Source: Nitrospirales bacterium (GTDB taxonomy: Bacteria; Nitrospirota; Nitrospiria; Nitrospirales; UBA8639). From it: a stretch of DNA of 64,000 nt. The notes under the pieces are model-generated. The model saw only the letters and a program-made list of their open reading frames with translations, ran no database searches and was not told where the DNA came from. The stretch spans positions 1 through 64,000 of the forward strand of contig JAJDVY010000013.1 in the NCBI GenBank assembly GCA_022825885.1, in the 5' to 3' direction. Positions 8,712-16,989 of this stretch are shown here, piece after piece. Each line of letters starts with the position of its first letter. Within the stretch, counting starts at the first letter, position 1. The position numbers and the translations under genes are program-made.

Positions 8712-8994
8712 GTTCGTCTTTTCGGCTCCTCCGGTCGTCAGAATGACCCCCATTGTATGCAAACGGATGACGTGATGACAAGAGAGGCGCTTCTTCTCGA
8801 ATGTGCAACGCAACGACCCGGGATCGACGGCTGATTCGGTCCTCGTGATTCTTGACCCCCCCTAGGCCATATGATAGCGTACTTTCTTTCTGTTCTTCAT
8901 CTGCACGCAGTGTTCAGGTCCATTACTCTAAGAGCCGTTAACGTCCATGACCGCTTGGTAAGTCCATTCACGTTATCTCATCCGGGAGTTTTTC

Positions 8995-10077
8995 ATGCCG
9001 AGAGCGTATAACTTCAGTGCCGGCCCGGCCATGTTGCCTGAGGCCGTCCTGCAACGAGCCCAGGCCGAATTGACGGATTGGCACGGGGCCGGGGCCTCCA
9101 TTATGGAGATGAGCCACCGTGGAAAAGAATTTGTTTCGGTTCATGCCGAGGCCGAACGGGACGTCCGTGATTTATTGGGCGTGCCCGAGACGTACAAGGT
9201 TCTCTTTTTGCAAGGAGGGGCCACCGGGCAATTTGCCGCCATTCCCATGAATCTGTTGCGCGGGAAAAGCAAGGCGGATTATATCCTGACCGGGTCCTGG
9301 GGCAAAAAAGCCATCGGCGAGGCCAAGAAGTATTGCGAAGTGAACGTTGCGGCTTCTTCCGAAGGCGAGCAATTTACGACCATCCCCCCGTTTGACCATT
9401 GGGCGTTGAATGCCGATGCCGCGTACGTCCATTACACGCCCAATGAAACCATTGAAGGCGTTGAATTTCACCGGATTCCCGAGACCGGTGACGTTCCGCT
9501 CGTCGGTGATCTGTCTTCGACCATCCTGTCCCGTCCCGTCGACGTGAGCCGGTTTGGGTTGCTGTATGCCGGCGCCCAGAAAAACATCGGTCCGGCCGGC
9601 GTCACGCTGGTGATCGTGCGGGAGGACTTGATCGGCAACGTCCTGTTGATGACCCCCGGTGTGTGGGATTACGCGCAACAGGCCAAAGCCGATTCCATGT
9701 TGAATACGCCACCGACCTACAGCCTGTATATCGCCGGTCTGGTTTTCAAGTGGGTGAAGGAGCAAGGGGGGCTTTCGGTCATGGCCGAACGCAATGAACG
9801 CAAGGCCAAAAAGCTGTATGCCGCGATCGATGGTTCCGGTTTTTATCGGAACCCGGTGGATCTCTCCTGCCGGTCATGGATGAACGTGCCGTTCGTCCTG
9901 GCCGATCCGGAATTGGACGGCGAGTTTCTGGCAGGAGCGTCCCAAGCCGGATTGACCACGCTGCAGGGGCATCGTTCGGTGGGCGGCATGCGTGCCAGCA
10001 TTTATAATGCCATGCCCGAGTCCGGCGTGGATGCCTTAATCGACTACATGGCGGATTTTGAAAAACGGAAAGCGTAA
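8995..10077 (+). CDS. serC: Phosphoserine aminotransferase
   Basis: 360 residues, the normal length for SerC, a PLP enzyme that converts 3-phosphohydroxypyruvate and glutamate to phosphoserine and 2-oxoglutarate. The N-terminus RAYNFSAGPAMLPEAVL is the family signature. The PLP-lysine region is LLYAGAQKNIGPAGVT and the end contains GGMRASIYNAMPE. A good ribosome site (GGGAG) precedes ATG 8995. It lies 10 nt upstream of serA, so two consecutive steps of serine synthesis are co-transcribed. The enzyme may also act in the pyridoxal phosphate pathway. Confidence 0.96.
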   Translation: MPRAYNFSAGPAMLPEAVLQRAQAELTDWHGAGASIMEMSHRGKEFVSVHAEAERDVRDLLGVPETYKVLFLQGGATGQFAAIPMNLLRGKSKADYILTGSWGKKAIGEAKKYCEVNVAASSEGEQFTTIPPFDHWALNADAAYVHYTPNETIEGVEFHRIPETGDVPLVGDLSSTILSRPVDVSRFGLLYAGAQKNIGPAGVTLVIVREDLIGNVLLMTPGVWDYAQQAKADSMLNTPPTYSLYIAGLVFKWVKEQGGLSVMAERNERKAKKLYAAIDGSGFYRNPVDLSCRSWMNVPFVLADPELDGEFLAGASQAGLTTLQGHRSVGGMRASIYNAMPESGVDALIDYMADFEKRKA

Positions 10078-10087
10078 GGAATCGATC

Positions 10088-11680
10088 ATGAACATTCTGG
10101 TCAGTGACAGTTTGTCGCCACGAGGAGTGGCCGTTCTTGAACAGGGCGGGTTCCACGTTGACGTGAAAACCAAGTTGCCCAAGGAGCAGCTCCTGGAAGA
10201 GATCAAAGCGTATGACGGCATTGTCGTTCGGTCAGGCACGAAAGTGACGGCCGAGGTGATTGACGCCGGCAGCCGGCTCAAGATCATCGGGCGCGCCGGG
10301 ACGGGTCTTGATAACGTGGATTGTGAGGCCGCCACCCGCCGGGGCATCGTCGTGATGAATACGCCCGGTGGGAATACGGTGACGACGGCGGAACACACCG
10401 TGGCCCTGCTGGTGTCCATGAGCCGGAAAATTCCCCAGGCCGCCGTGTCGACCAAGGCGGGTCAATGGGAAAAGAGCAAATTCATGGGGACGGAGTTGTA
10501 CAACAAAACTCTCGGCCTCGTGGGGTTGGGGCAGATCGGGGCCTACGTCACCAAGTTGGCGCAGGGTCTGGCCATGCAGGTGATCGGCTATGATCCCTAT
10601 CTGTCCCCGGAGCGCGCGCGGGAAATGGGCATCCAGTCGGTGGGATTGGACGAGTTGTTCAGACGGGCCGATTTTATCTCGGTTCATACCCCGTTGACCA
10701 ATGAGACCCGTTCGTTGATTAATGCCCAAGCCATACGACAGATGAAAGACGGCGTGATGATCGTCAATTGCGCGCGCGGCGGGATCATCGACGAGCACGA
10801 TATGTTTGAAGCCCTCACAAGCAAGAAAGTCGCCGCCGCGGCCTTCGACGTGTTTGTGGAAGAGCCCGTGAAGCCGGACCATCCGTTGCTGACCCTGGAC
10901 AACTTCATCTGCACGCCTCATATTGGGGCCTCGACCGGGGAAGCCCAGGAAAACGTCGCCATCTCGATTGCCGAACAGTTCGTCGACTATTTCAATAAAG
11001 GCGTGGCTCGCGGCGCGGTGAACATTCCGTCGGTGCCCCCGGACGCCTTGTCACAACTCCACCCGTACATCGGGCTGGCCGAACGAATGGGATCATTTCA
11101 GGCGCAGTTGATTGATGAAGGCATCGAAGAGGTGACGGTGGAGTACCGGGGAGACGTGGCGGCGCTTTCCCTTGCGCCCCTGACGGTTGCGATCCTGAAA
11201 GGCCTGTTGACGCCAATTTTACAGGATACGGTGAATGCCGTGAATGCGCCCGTTCTTGCGAAGCAACGCGGGATCGAAGTCAAGGAGGTGAAGTGGAGCG
11301 ACGCGGGAGATTATACGAGTTTGATCCGTCTTCACGTGAAAGCCGGCGCGCACACGCATCAGTTGGACGGCATCCTGTATAACAAGAAGGATCCTCGCAT
11401 CGTTGAAAGTAACGCCTACGCGGTCGAGGTGGTTCCCAAAGGCCATATGCTCTTGATCTACAACATCGACCGTCCCGGTGTGATCGGCACGGTCGGGCGT
11501 ATTCTCGGGGAACACGACGTGAACATTGCCCAGATGCAATGTTCCCGCGGACAGAAAGGCGACAATTCGTTATTGGTCATTAGTTTGGATCATCCGCCGT
11601 CCCTTCAGGTGTTGGATAACATCAAACGCGAAACGGACGTTGTTTCGGCTCGCTTGGTGGATCTGTCAGACGTCTCGTAA
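10088..11680 (+). CDS. serA: D-3-phosphoglycerate dehydrogenase
   Basis: 530 residues, the long form of SerA (catalytic domain, intervening ASB domain, ACT domain). It oxidises 3-phosphoglycerate with NAD+, the first step of serine synthesis. The NAD-binding motif is GLVGLGQIGAYVTKLAQ and the catalytic region contains NCARGGIIDE and CTPHIGAST. A C-terminal ACT domain (HMLLIYNIDRPGVIGTVG, about 455-530) suggests feedback by serine. ATG 10088 follows AAGGA. An upstream in-frame ATG at 10058 lies inside serC and is rejected. Confidence 0.96.
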   Translation: MNILVSDSLSPRGVAVLEQGGFHVDVKTKLPKEQLLEEIKAYDGIVVRSGTKVTAEVIDAGSRLKIIGRAGTGLDNVDCEAATRRGIVVMNTPGGNTVTTAEHTVALLVSMSRKIPQAAVSTKAGQWEKSKFMGTELYNKTLGLVGLGQIGAYVTKLAQGLAMQVIGYDPYLSPERAREMGIQSVGLDELFRRADFISVHTPLTNETRSLINAQAIRQMKDGVMIVNCARGGIIDEHDMFEALTSKKVAAAAFDVFVEEPVKPDHPLLTLDNFICTPHIGASTGEAQENVAISIAEQFVDYFNKGVARGAVNIPSVPPDALSQLHPYIGLAERMGSFQAQLIDEGIEEVTVEYRGDVAALSLAPLTVAILKGLLTPILQDTVNAVNAPVLAKQRGIEVKEVKWSDAGDYTSLIRLHVKAGAHTHQLDGILYNKKDPRIVESNAYAVEVVPKGHMLLIYNIDRPGVIGTVGRILGEHDVNIAQMQCSRGQKGDNSLLVISLDHPPSLQVLDNIKRETDVVSARLVDLSDVS

Positions 11681-11750
11681 CGGTCCCTCTTGTTCAATGG
11701 CTCGCCGCCTCCAACCACGCCCGGAGCGCCGCACGGTTACTTCAGGGGCC

Positions 11751-13058
11751 ATGCCCCGTTCCCTGATCCCGATCGGGATGACCACCCTCTTGCCTGACGC
11801 GGCCGAGCGCGTACGTCAGTTGGAACAGGCGTTATTTGAGGGGTTTACCCGATGGGGCTATCGCGAAATCATCCCCCCCACCTTTGAGTACCTGGACGTG
11901 CTTTCGGCCGGGTTGCCGGCCGATATTCTGGAAAAATGTTACAAAGTCGCCGATTGGACGACCGGCCGTATCTTGGTGCTTCGCCCCGACGTGACTGCCC
12001 AGATCGCGAAAATCGTGGCGATGGGCATGGCCGGGCCACAACTTCCTCTCCGATTGAGTTATCGTTCCACGGTGTTTCGCTACGAGCCCGAACACGCCGG
12101 ACGGGAACGCGAAGTATTCCAGTTGGGGGTCGAATTGATCGGGGTCGATGACGCGTCGATGGATGCCGAAATTCTGACCTTGCTCATCGAATCCCTGAAG
12201 GCCGTGGGCTTGTCCCATTTCAAGATTTCTCTCGGACACGTTGGCTTTTACCAGGCGTTGCTGGCGCAGTCGGGGCTCTCGGAACAGGGGCGCAAGCAGG
12301 CGGAACTCGCCGCGGCGCATAAGGATTTGCCGAAGCTGGAACGAATCCTGAAAGCCGAACGCGTCTCACCCAAACAGGCCCGTCCGATCCTCGAAGCCCC
12401 GGGGCGGTACGGACGCGAAGAGGTGTTGCAATGGGGCCGGGCCCTCGCCGGTCGCAATGCGCGGTTGCTGGCTCCCATTGAACGGTTGAGCCGCGTCTAT
12501 GCGCGGCTCAACGCGGCCGGCGTCAAGGAACACCTGCTCCTGGATCTGGGAGAGTTTCGCGGTTTCGATTACTATGACGGCGTCGTGTTCGACGTGTTTT
12601 CCGACAACGTCGGCTGTGAACTGGGAGGCGGCGGACGCTATGACCATTTAATCGGACAATTCGGCCAGGATCTCCCTTCTACGGGATTTGCCCTGGATCT
12701 GGACCGCCTGTTCCTGGCGCTGGGGAAGGAGGGAGATAAATGGGCTCTCGAAACGCCCAGCGTGTTGGTGGCGGCTCCCGACTCTCATTTTGGAGAGGCG
12801 TTCCACGTCAGTCAGTTCCTTCGTTCGCACGGGTTGGTGGTGTACCAGGAAACCGTGTCCCGGTGGGATTCCACCCGGCTCCGCAAGATCCGGGCCCGTC
12901 TCCGGGCTTCGGGCGCGTCGTGGGCCGTGATGGCGGGCCTGCCTTCCGTCCCGACCCGGGAAGTCGGGGTCCTGGCAAAACAGGCAAAGACCGCACGAAC
13001 CGTTTGTCTCCAAGACCTTCCCGACCTGATCCTTCAAGGTACGCATGCTCACGTCTGA
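11751..13058 (+). CDS. hisZ: ATP phosphoribosyltransferase regulatory subunit
   Basis: About 435 residues with a class II aminoacyl-tRNA synthetase-like fold (IPIGMTTLLPDAAERV, RPDVTAQIAKIV, GFDYYDGVVFDVF, GGGGRYDHLIGQFG) and a C-terminal anticodon-domain-like segment. HisZ pairs with short-form HisG for the first step of histidine synthesis. It lacks the full set of catalytic motifs of HisS, so HisZ is preferred. No hisG is in the window. ATG 11751 is used; ATG 11697 would add 18 residues and neither has a strong ribosome site. The 3' end overlaps dnaB by 14 nt. Confidence 0.8.
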   Translation: MPRSLIPIGMTTLLPDAAERVRQLEQALFEGFTRWGYREIIPPTFEYLDVLSAGLPADILEKCYKVADWTTGRILVLRPDVTAQIAKIVAMGMAGPQLPLRLSYRSTVFRYEPEHAGREREVFQLGVELIGVDDASMDAEILTLLIESLKAVGLSHFKISLGHVGFYQALLAQSGLSEQGRKQAELAAAHKDLPKLERILKAERVSPKQARPILEAPGRYGREEVLQWGRALAGRNARLLAPIERLSRVYARLNAAGVKEHLLLDLGEFRGFDYYDGVVFDVFSDNVGCELGGGGRYDHLIGQFGQDLPSTGFALDLDRLFLALGKEGDKWALETPSVLVAAPDSHFGEAFHVSQFLRSHGLVVYQETVSRWDSTRLRKIRARLRASGASWAVMAGLPSVPTREVGVLAKQAKTARTVCLQDLPDLILQGTHAHV

Positions 13059-14391
13059 CGTTTCCGATCTTCGGCTGCCGCCCCAGAACCTCGATGCCGA
13101 GCAATCCATCCTCGGGGCCGTTTTGCTGGAAAACAGCGCGCTCAATAAAGCGCTTGAGGTGATCGTCGAAGAAGACTTTCACCGGGGGGCGCATCGAACC
13201 ATTTTTGCGGGGATGATCGAACTGGCTGACCGCAATGAAGTGGTTGATCAGATCACGTTGACGGACCTGCTCAAAACCAAGGGCCAATTGGAGCAGGTCG
13301 GCGGCGCGGCGTACGTGGCTGAATTGGTCCAGGCGGTACCCAGCGCGTCGAATATCCGGCACCACTGCAAAATCGTGCGGGAAAAGTCCCTGTTGCGCGG
13401 GTTGATCCGGGCCGCGACGGAAATTGTGACGAAAGGGTATGACGGACTTGGAGAGTCGGAAGACCTCTTGGAATACGCGGAACAGGAAATCTTCAAGCTG
13501 GGCCAGGGTCGCTTGGGCCGGTCGTTTGTCCCGATGCATCAAATCGTCAAGGAGAGCATTGAGATTGTCGATCGACTCTTCAGCCGGAAAGAACGCATTA
13601 CGGGCGTGCCCAGCGGATATCGCGTGATTGACGATATCACCGCCGGGCTGCAACCGTCCGACCTCATCATTATTGCCGGTCGTCCGAGTATGGGGAAAAC
13701 CAGTCTGGCTCTGGGCATGGCCGAATATGCCGCGATTCGCGCGAATCTGACCGTGGGGATTTTCAGCCTGGAAATGTCTCAGGCCCAGTTGGTGCTTCGG
13801 ATGCTCAGTTCCCAGGCTTTCCTGGATTCTCACGCCCTTCGGACGGGGCAACTGACTTCTGAGAATTGGCATGCCTTGTGTGCGGCGGCTGATCGTTTGG
13901 AAAGCGCCAGGATTTTCATCGATGATTCCGGAGGGCTGACGGTCCAGCAAATGCGCGGCAAAGCCCGGCGCCTCAAGGCCGAACACGGCTTGGACCTGTT
14001 GATTATCGACTACCTCCAACTCATGCAGGGCCGCAGTGATTCCGAATCGCGACAGCAGGAGATTTCCGACATCAGTCGATCGCTCAAAGCCTTGGCTAAG
14101 GAATTGAATATCCCGGTGGTGGCGCTTTCCCAGTTGAGCCGGGCCGTGGAAAACAGAACGGACAAACGCCCCGTTCTCTCCGATTTGCGGGAATCCGGGG
14201 CCATTGAGCAGGACGCGGACGTGGTGATGTTCATTTATCGCGAGGAGGTTTATAATCCTGATACGGAGGAAAAAAGGGGGACAGCCGATATTTTGATCCG
14301 GAAACATCGCAATGGCCCGACGGGCGACCGGCAACTGTCTTTCCAGGAGCAATATGCCAAGTTCGCCGATCTCGAGACCCAGCACTCCTGA
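13045..14391 (+). CDS. dnaB: Replicative DNA helicase
   Basis: 448 residues, normal for DnaB, the hexameric fork helicase. The N-terminal domain has LPPQNLDAEQSILGAVL. The RecA-like ATPase core has Walker A GRPSMGKTS (about 212-220), Walker B LLIIDYLQLMQG, and the DnaB motif ALSQLSRAVENR followed by DLRESGAIEQDADVV. The start overlaps the hisZ 3' end by 14 nt, with AAGGT upstream, implying translational coupling. No intein interrupts the P-loop, a frequent insertion site in this family. Confidence 0.97.
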   Translation: MLTSDVSDLRLPPQNLDAEQSILGAVLLENSALNKALEVIVEEDFHRGAHRTIFAGMIELADRNEVVDQITLTDLLKTKGQLEQVGGAAYVAELVQAVPSASNIRHHCKIVREKSLLRGLIRAATEIVTKGYDGLGESEDLLEYAEQEIFKLGQGRLGRSFVPMHQIVKESIEIVDRLFSRKERITGVPSGYRVIDDITAGLQPSDLIIIAGRPSMGKTSLALGMAEYAAIRANLTVGIFSLEMSQAQLVLRMLSSQAFLDSHALRTGQLTSENWHALCAAADRLESARIFIDDSGGLTVQQMRGKARRLKAEHGLDLLIIDYLQLMQGRSDSESRQQEISDISRSLKALAKELNIPVVALSQLSRAVENRTDKRPVLSDLRESGAIEQDADVVMFIYREEVYNPDTEEKRGTADILIRKHRNGPTGDRQLSFQEQYAKFADLETQHS

Positions 14392-14413
14392 CGTCGTGGA
14401 TGGAGAAAGGGCA

Positions 14414-16315
14414 ATGAGCCAGTTGAGACGACTCCCAAGAAGGTATGTCGGAGGGGCCTGCGCAAAGCCCGGCGGATGGCAGGAACGGGTGCTGGTGATG
14501 TTCCTCCTCATTCCCCTGTTGGTGGTGTCTTGCGCCGCGGTCCCCGAATCCGAGCGCGGCGCTGCCATTGACCCCGAATCCGTCGCCCTTCCTTCTCCGG
14601 CGTACTATCATTTTTTGCAAGGCTACCTGGCGGAACTCGCGAATGACGTTCCCAAGGCCGTTTCCGAGTATCGGGCGGCCCTGGAATTCGATCCCGATTC
14701 GGCATTCCTGCGCGTGCGGTTGGCCGCCCTGGAATTTTTGTCCGGGAACATGCAGAGAGCCATGGCGATGTTGGATCAAGTCGAATCAGCGCAGGTGCGG
14801 GATGCGCCCGTATTGGTTGAAATGGCCAGGATCTACGCAGGCGGCGGTCAGTTTGACCGTGCGTTGGGGTTCTATGACGAAGCGATCCGTTTGAATCCCG
14901 AACGGGGGGAGACCTATTTTGACAAAGGTGTCTTACTGCTCAATCTCAAGCGACCCGGGGAGGCCGAAACGGTCCTCGCCCGGGGTCTTGACCATGCCCC
15001 GGAATCCCATTTCGGATATTTCTACCGAGGCAAAGCCTTGGAGGCCCAGGGGAAACGAACAGAGGCCAAGGAAGCCTACCGCCAGACGATCGAGCGGGCC
15101 GAGCGGTTTGAACCGGCTTACCAGGCCCTGCTGAAGCTGTATGAGTTCGACGGGAACCTTGAGGAAGGGATCCGTCTTTACGAGCAGTTCGTGGCCTCGG
15201 CAACGCCTCGCGACGAGACGTTCCGCAAGGACTTTGTCCGTTTCCTGATGAAACAAAAAGACTACGAGCGAGCCTTGAGTCTCCTGGAGCAGATGATCGT
15301 GGACCAGCCCCAGGACGTGAAGGTGCAAATCCAAAGGGCCCTGGTCTACGTCGAAATGGAAGAGCCCCGCCGGGCCGTTACGGAGTTGGAAGGCATCCTT
15401 CAAGCCCATCCATCCGAGCTTCGAGTTCGAGATTACCTGGGATGGCTGTATGAGCAAATCGACGACGTCGAAGGGGCGCTTGACGCCTACCGGACCAATA
15501 TCGACCTGGATGCGACGTTTTACGACAGTCACATTCATCTCGGAATTTTACTGTATCAACTCACGCGCTATGATGAAGCGGTGCAGCACCTGACCCGGGC
15601 GGCCGGGTTGAAACCCGGTAACCCGGAAACGCACCTTTTGCTGGGATTGAGTTACCTGCAGGCCGATCAATTTGAACGGGCCTCGTCTGCGTTTGAAAAA
15701 GGATTGGAATATCACCCGAACGATGAAAATCTGCGATTTAACCTTGGCGCCGCGTATGATAAGCTCAACCGGTTCCCCGACGTGGTTCGGGAAATGGAAG
15801 CGGTGCTGGCCCTTAATCCCGATCATACCGACGCGCTCAATTACCTCGGTTACAGTTACGCCGATCGAGGCATCAATGTGGAAAAAGCCGTGGAATTGAC
15901 GCGCCGCGCCGTCGCACTCAAGCCGGACAATGGCGCGTACGTCGATAGCTTGGGGTGGGCGCTCTTCAAAGTCGGGCGGGTGGCCGAAGCCCTTCGGGAA
16001 ATTCAGCGAGCAGCCGAACTCGTCCATGACGACCCGGTCATTTTTGAGCATTTAGGAGAAATTTATTTGATCCAGGATCACCAGGATGCGGCCAAAGCTG
16101 CATGGCTCCGTGCGCTGGAATTGGATCCTCATAATGAAAAACTCATCGAACGGTTTCGTGAAGTGGGCTTTGGCAATCCGCCTCATTTGCGGCAGGAGCC
16201 GTTGAAGGACGACGCTCAAGTGAGCCAGTATGCGGACTCCGTCATATCCGGAGTTCCCGTTCCCCGGGCAGGCGGACACGTGAGTTCGCCCGCGACACGG
16301 CGAGTCAACCCCTGA
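14414..16315 (+). CDS. TPR lipoprotein
   Basis: 633 residues. The N-terminus has a basic region, a hydrophobic stretch and a lipobox ending LLVVSC, with the lipidated Cys at residue 40. The remainder is an array of about 14-16 tetratricopeptide repeats (for example AVSEYRAALEFDPDSAFL, ALGFYDEAIRLNPERGE). It is probably anchored in the outer or inner membrane facing the periplasm and acting as an assembly scaffold. It starts 22 nt after dnaB and ends 11 nt before a pilin-like gene, so a role in pilus or secretion assembly is plausible but unproven. An upstream frame extension inside dnaB is rejected. Confidence 0.8.
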   Translation: MSQLRRLPRRYVGGACAKPGGWQERVLVMFLLIPLLVVSCAAVPESERGAAIDPESVALPSPAYYHFLQGYLAELANDVPKAVSEYRAALEFDPDSAFLRVRLAALEFLSGNMQRAMAMLDQVESAQVRDAPVLVEMARIYAGGGQFDRALGFYDEAIRLNPERGETYFDKGVLLLNLKRPGEAETVLARGLDHAPESHFGYFYRGKALEAQGKRTEAKEAYRQTIERAERFEPAYQALLKLYEFDGNLEEGIRLYEQFVASATPRDETFRKDFVRFLMKQKDYERALSLLEQMIVDQPQDVKVQIQRALVYVEMEEPRRAVTELEGILQAHPSELRVRDYLGWLYEQIDDVEGALDAYRTNIDLDATFYDSHIHLGILLYQLTRYDEAVQHLTRAAGLKPGNPETHLLLGLSYLQADQFERASSAFEKGLEYHPNDENLRFNLGAAYDKLNRFPDVVREMEAVLALNPDHTDALNYLGYSYADRGINVEKAVELTRRAVALKPDNGAYVDSLGWALFKVGRVAEALREIQRAAELVHDDPVIFEHLGEIYLIQDHQDAAKAAWLRALELDPHNEKLIERFREVGFGNPPHLRQEPLKDDAQVSQYADSVISGVPVPRAGGHVSSPATRRVNP

Positions 16316-16326
16316 GGTAGCGCGTG

Positions 16327-16812
16327 ATGATTGAATCGAGACAAGACGGGTGGAAGCGTGCGCGTGCGGTTCATGCGATTCGGGACCGGTATGGGTTCAG
16401 TTTGACGGAGTTGATGATTGTCGTGGCCATCATCGGCATTTTGGCCGTGATTGCCATTCCGAATTTTCTGAAATATCAGGCCCGGGCCAAACAATCGGAA
16501 GCCAAAACCAACCTGGTCGCGATTCATACCAGCGAAACGGCGTATTTTGCCGAGCATAATGTCTACGTCGACGATTTCAATCAGATCGGGTTCGCCGTGA
16601 CGGGCTCCTCTCAATTGTATTATTACGAATTGGGGAACAGCAGTTACGGAACCCTTCCGCCGGGCTGTACGGCTTCCACCTTGGATGTCGTGTCGGAGAC
16701 AGGGTTTACGGCCGTGGCAACCGCCAATATCGATGGTGACCCGACCTGTGACGTGTGGACCATCGACGAAAATAAAACGTTGGTGAACGTCACGAATGAC
16801 GTGGCCTCCTAG
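16327..16812 (+). CDS. Type IV pilin-like protein
   Basis: 161 residues with a classical class III signal: a 23-residue basic leader ending DRYG, then FSLTELMIVVAIIGILAVIA. Prepilin peptidase would cut before Phe; Glu at +5 is present. The head domain contains two Cys (PPGC and DPTC) that could form the pilin disulfide loop. It may be a major pilin, minor pilin or type II secretion pseudopilin. GTG at 16324 is an alternative start. GAGG lies 9 nt before ATG 16327. It is last in the serC-to-pilin run, directly after the TPR lipoprotein. No prepilin peptidase or PilB/PilC is in the window. Confidence 0.85.
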   Translation: MIESRQDGWKRARAVHAIRDRYGFSLTELMIVVAIIGILAVIAIPNFLKYQARAKQSEAKTNLVAIHTSETAYFAEHNVYVDDFNQIGFAVTGSSQLYYYELGNSSYGTLPPGCTASTLDVVSETGFTAVATANIDGDPTCDVWTIDENKTLVNVTNDVAS

Positions 16813-16860
16813 TTGCTTGTCCTTTCTCCCCCTTTTTCCCTTCTTCCAGCGGTAATATCC

Positions 16861-16890
16861 TTGACTCTCTTCGAGGGGGTCTGTTATAAG
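16861..16890 (+). promoter_or_regulatory. Probable sigma70 promoter for shc and the hopanoid run
   Basis: TTGACT (16861-16866), an 18 nt spacer and TATAAG (16885-16890) predict a start near 16897 and a 5' leader of about 93 nt before shc. Confidence 0.6.
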
Positions 16891-16989
16891 CCACCAACCC
16901 CTGATCATGTGGGAGAGTGAGTGAAATTCCCGGTCGTTGGACCTACACGCTTCTCTCGACGCATCCTGTCGATACCAGTTAATTGACAC

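Noticed and set aside
11526-11750. Longer hisZ N-terminus from 11526
   Set aside because: It overlaps serA and encodes no family-like sequence; the HisZ motif starts at IPIGMTTLLPD.
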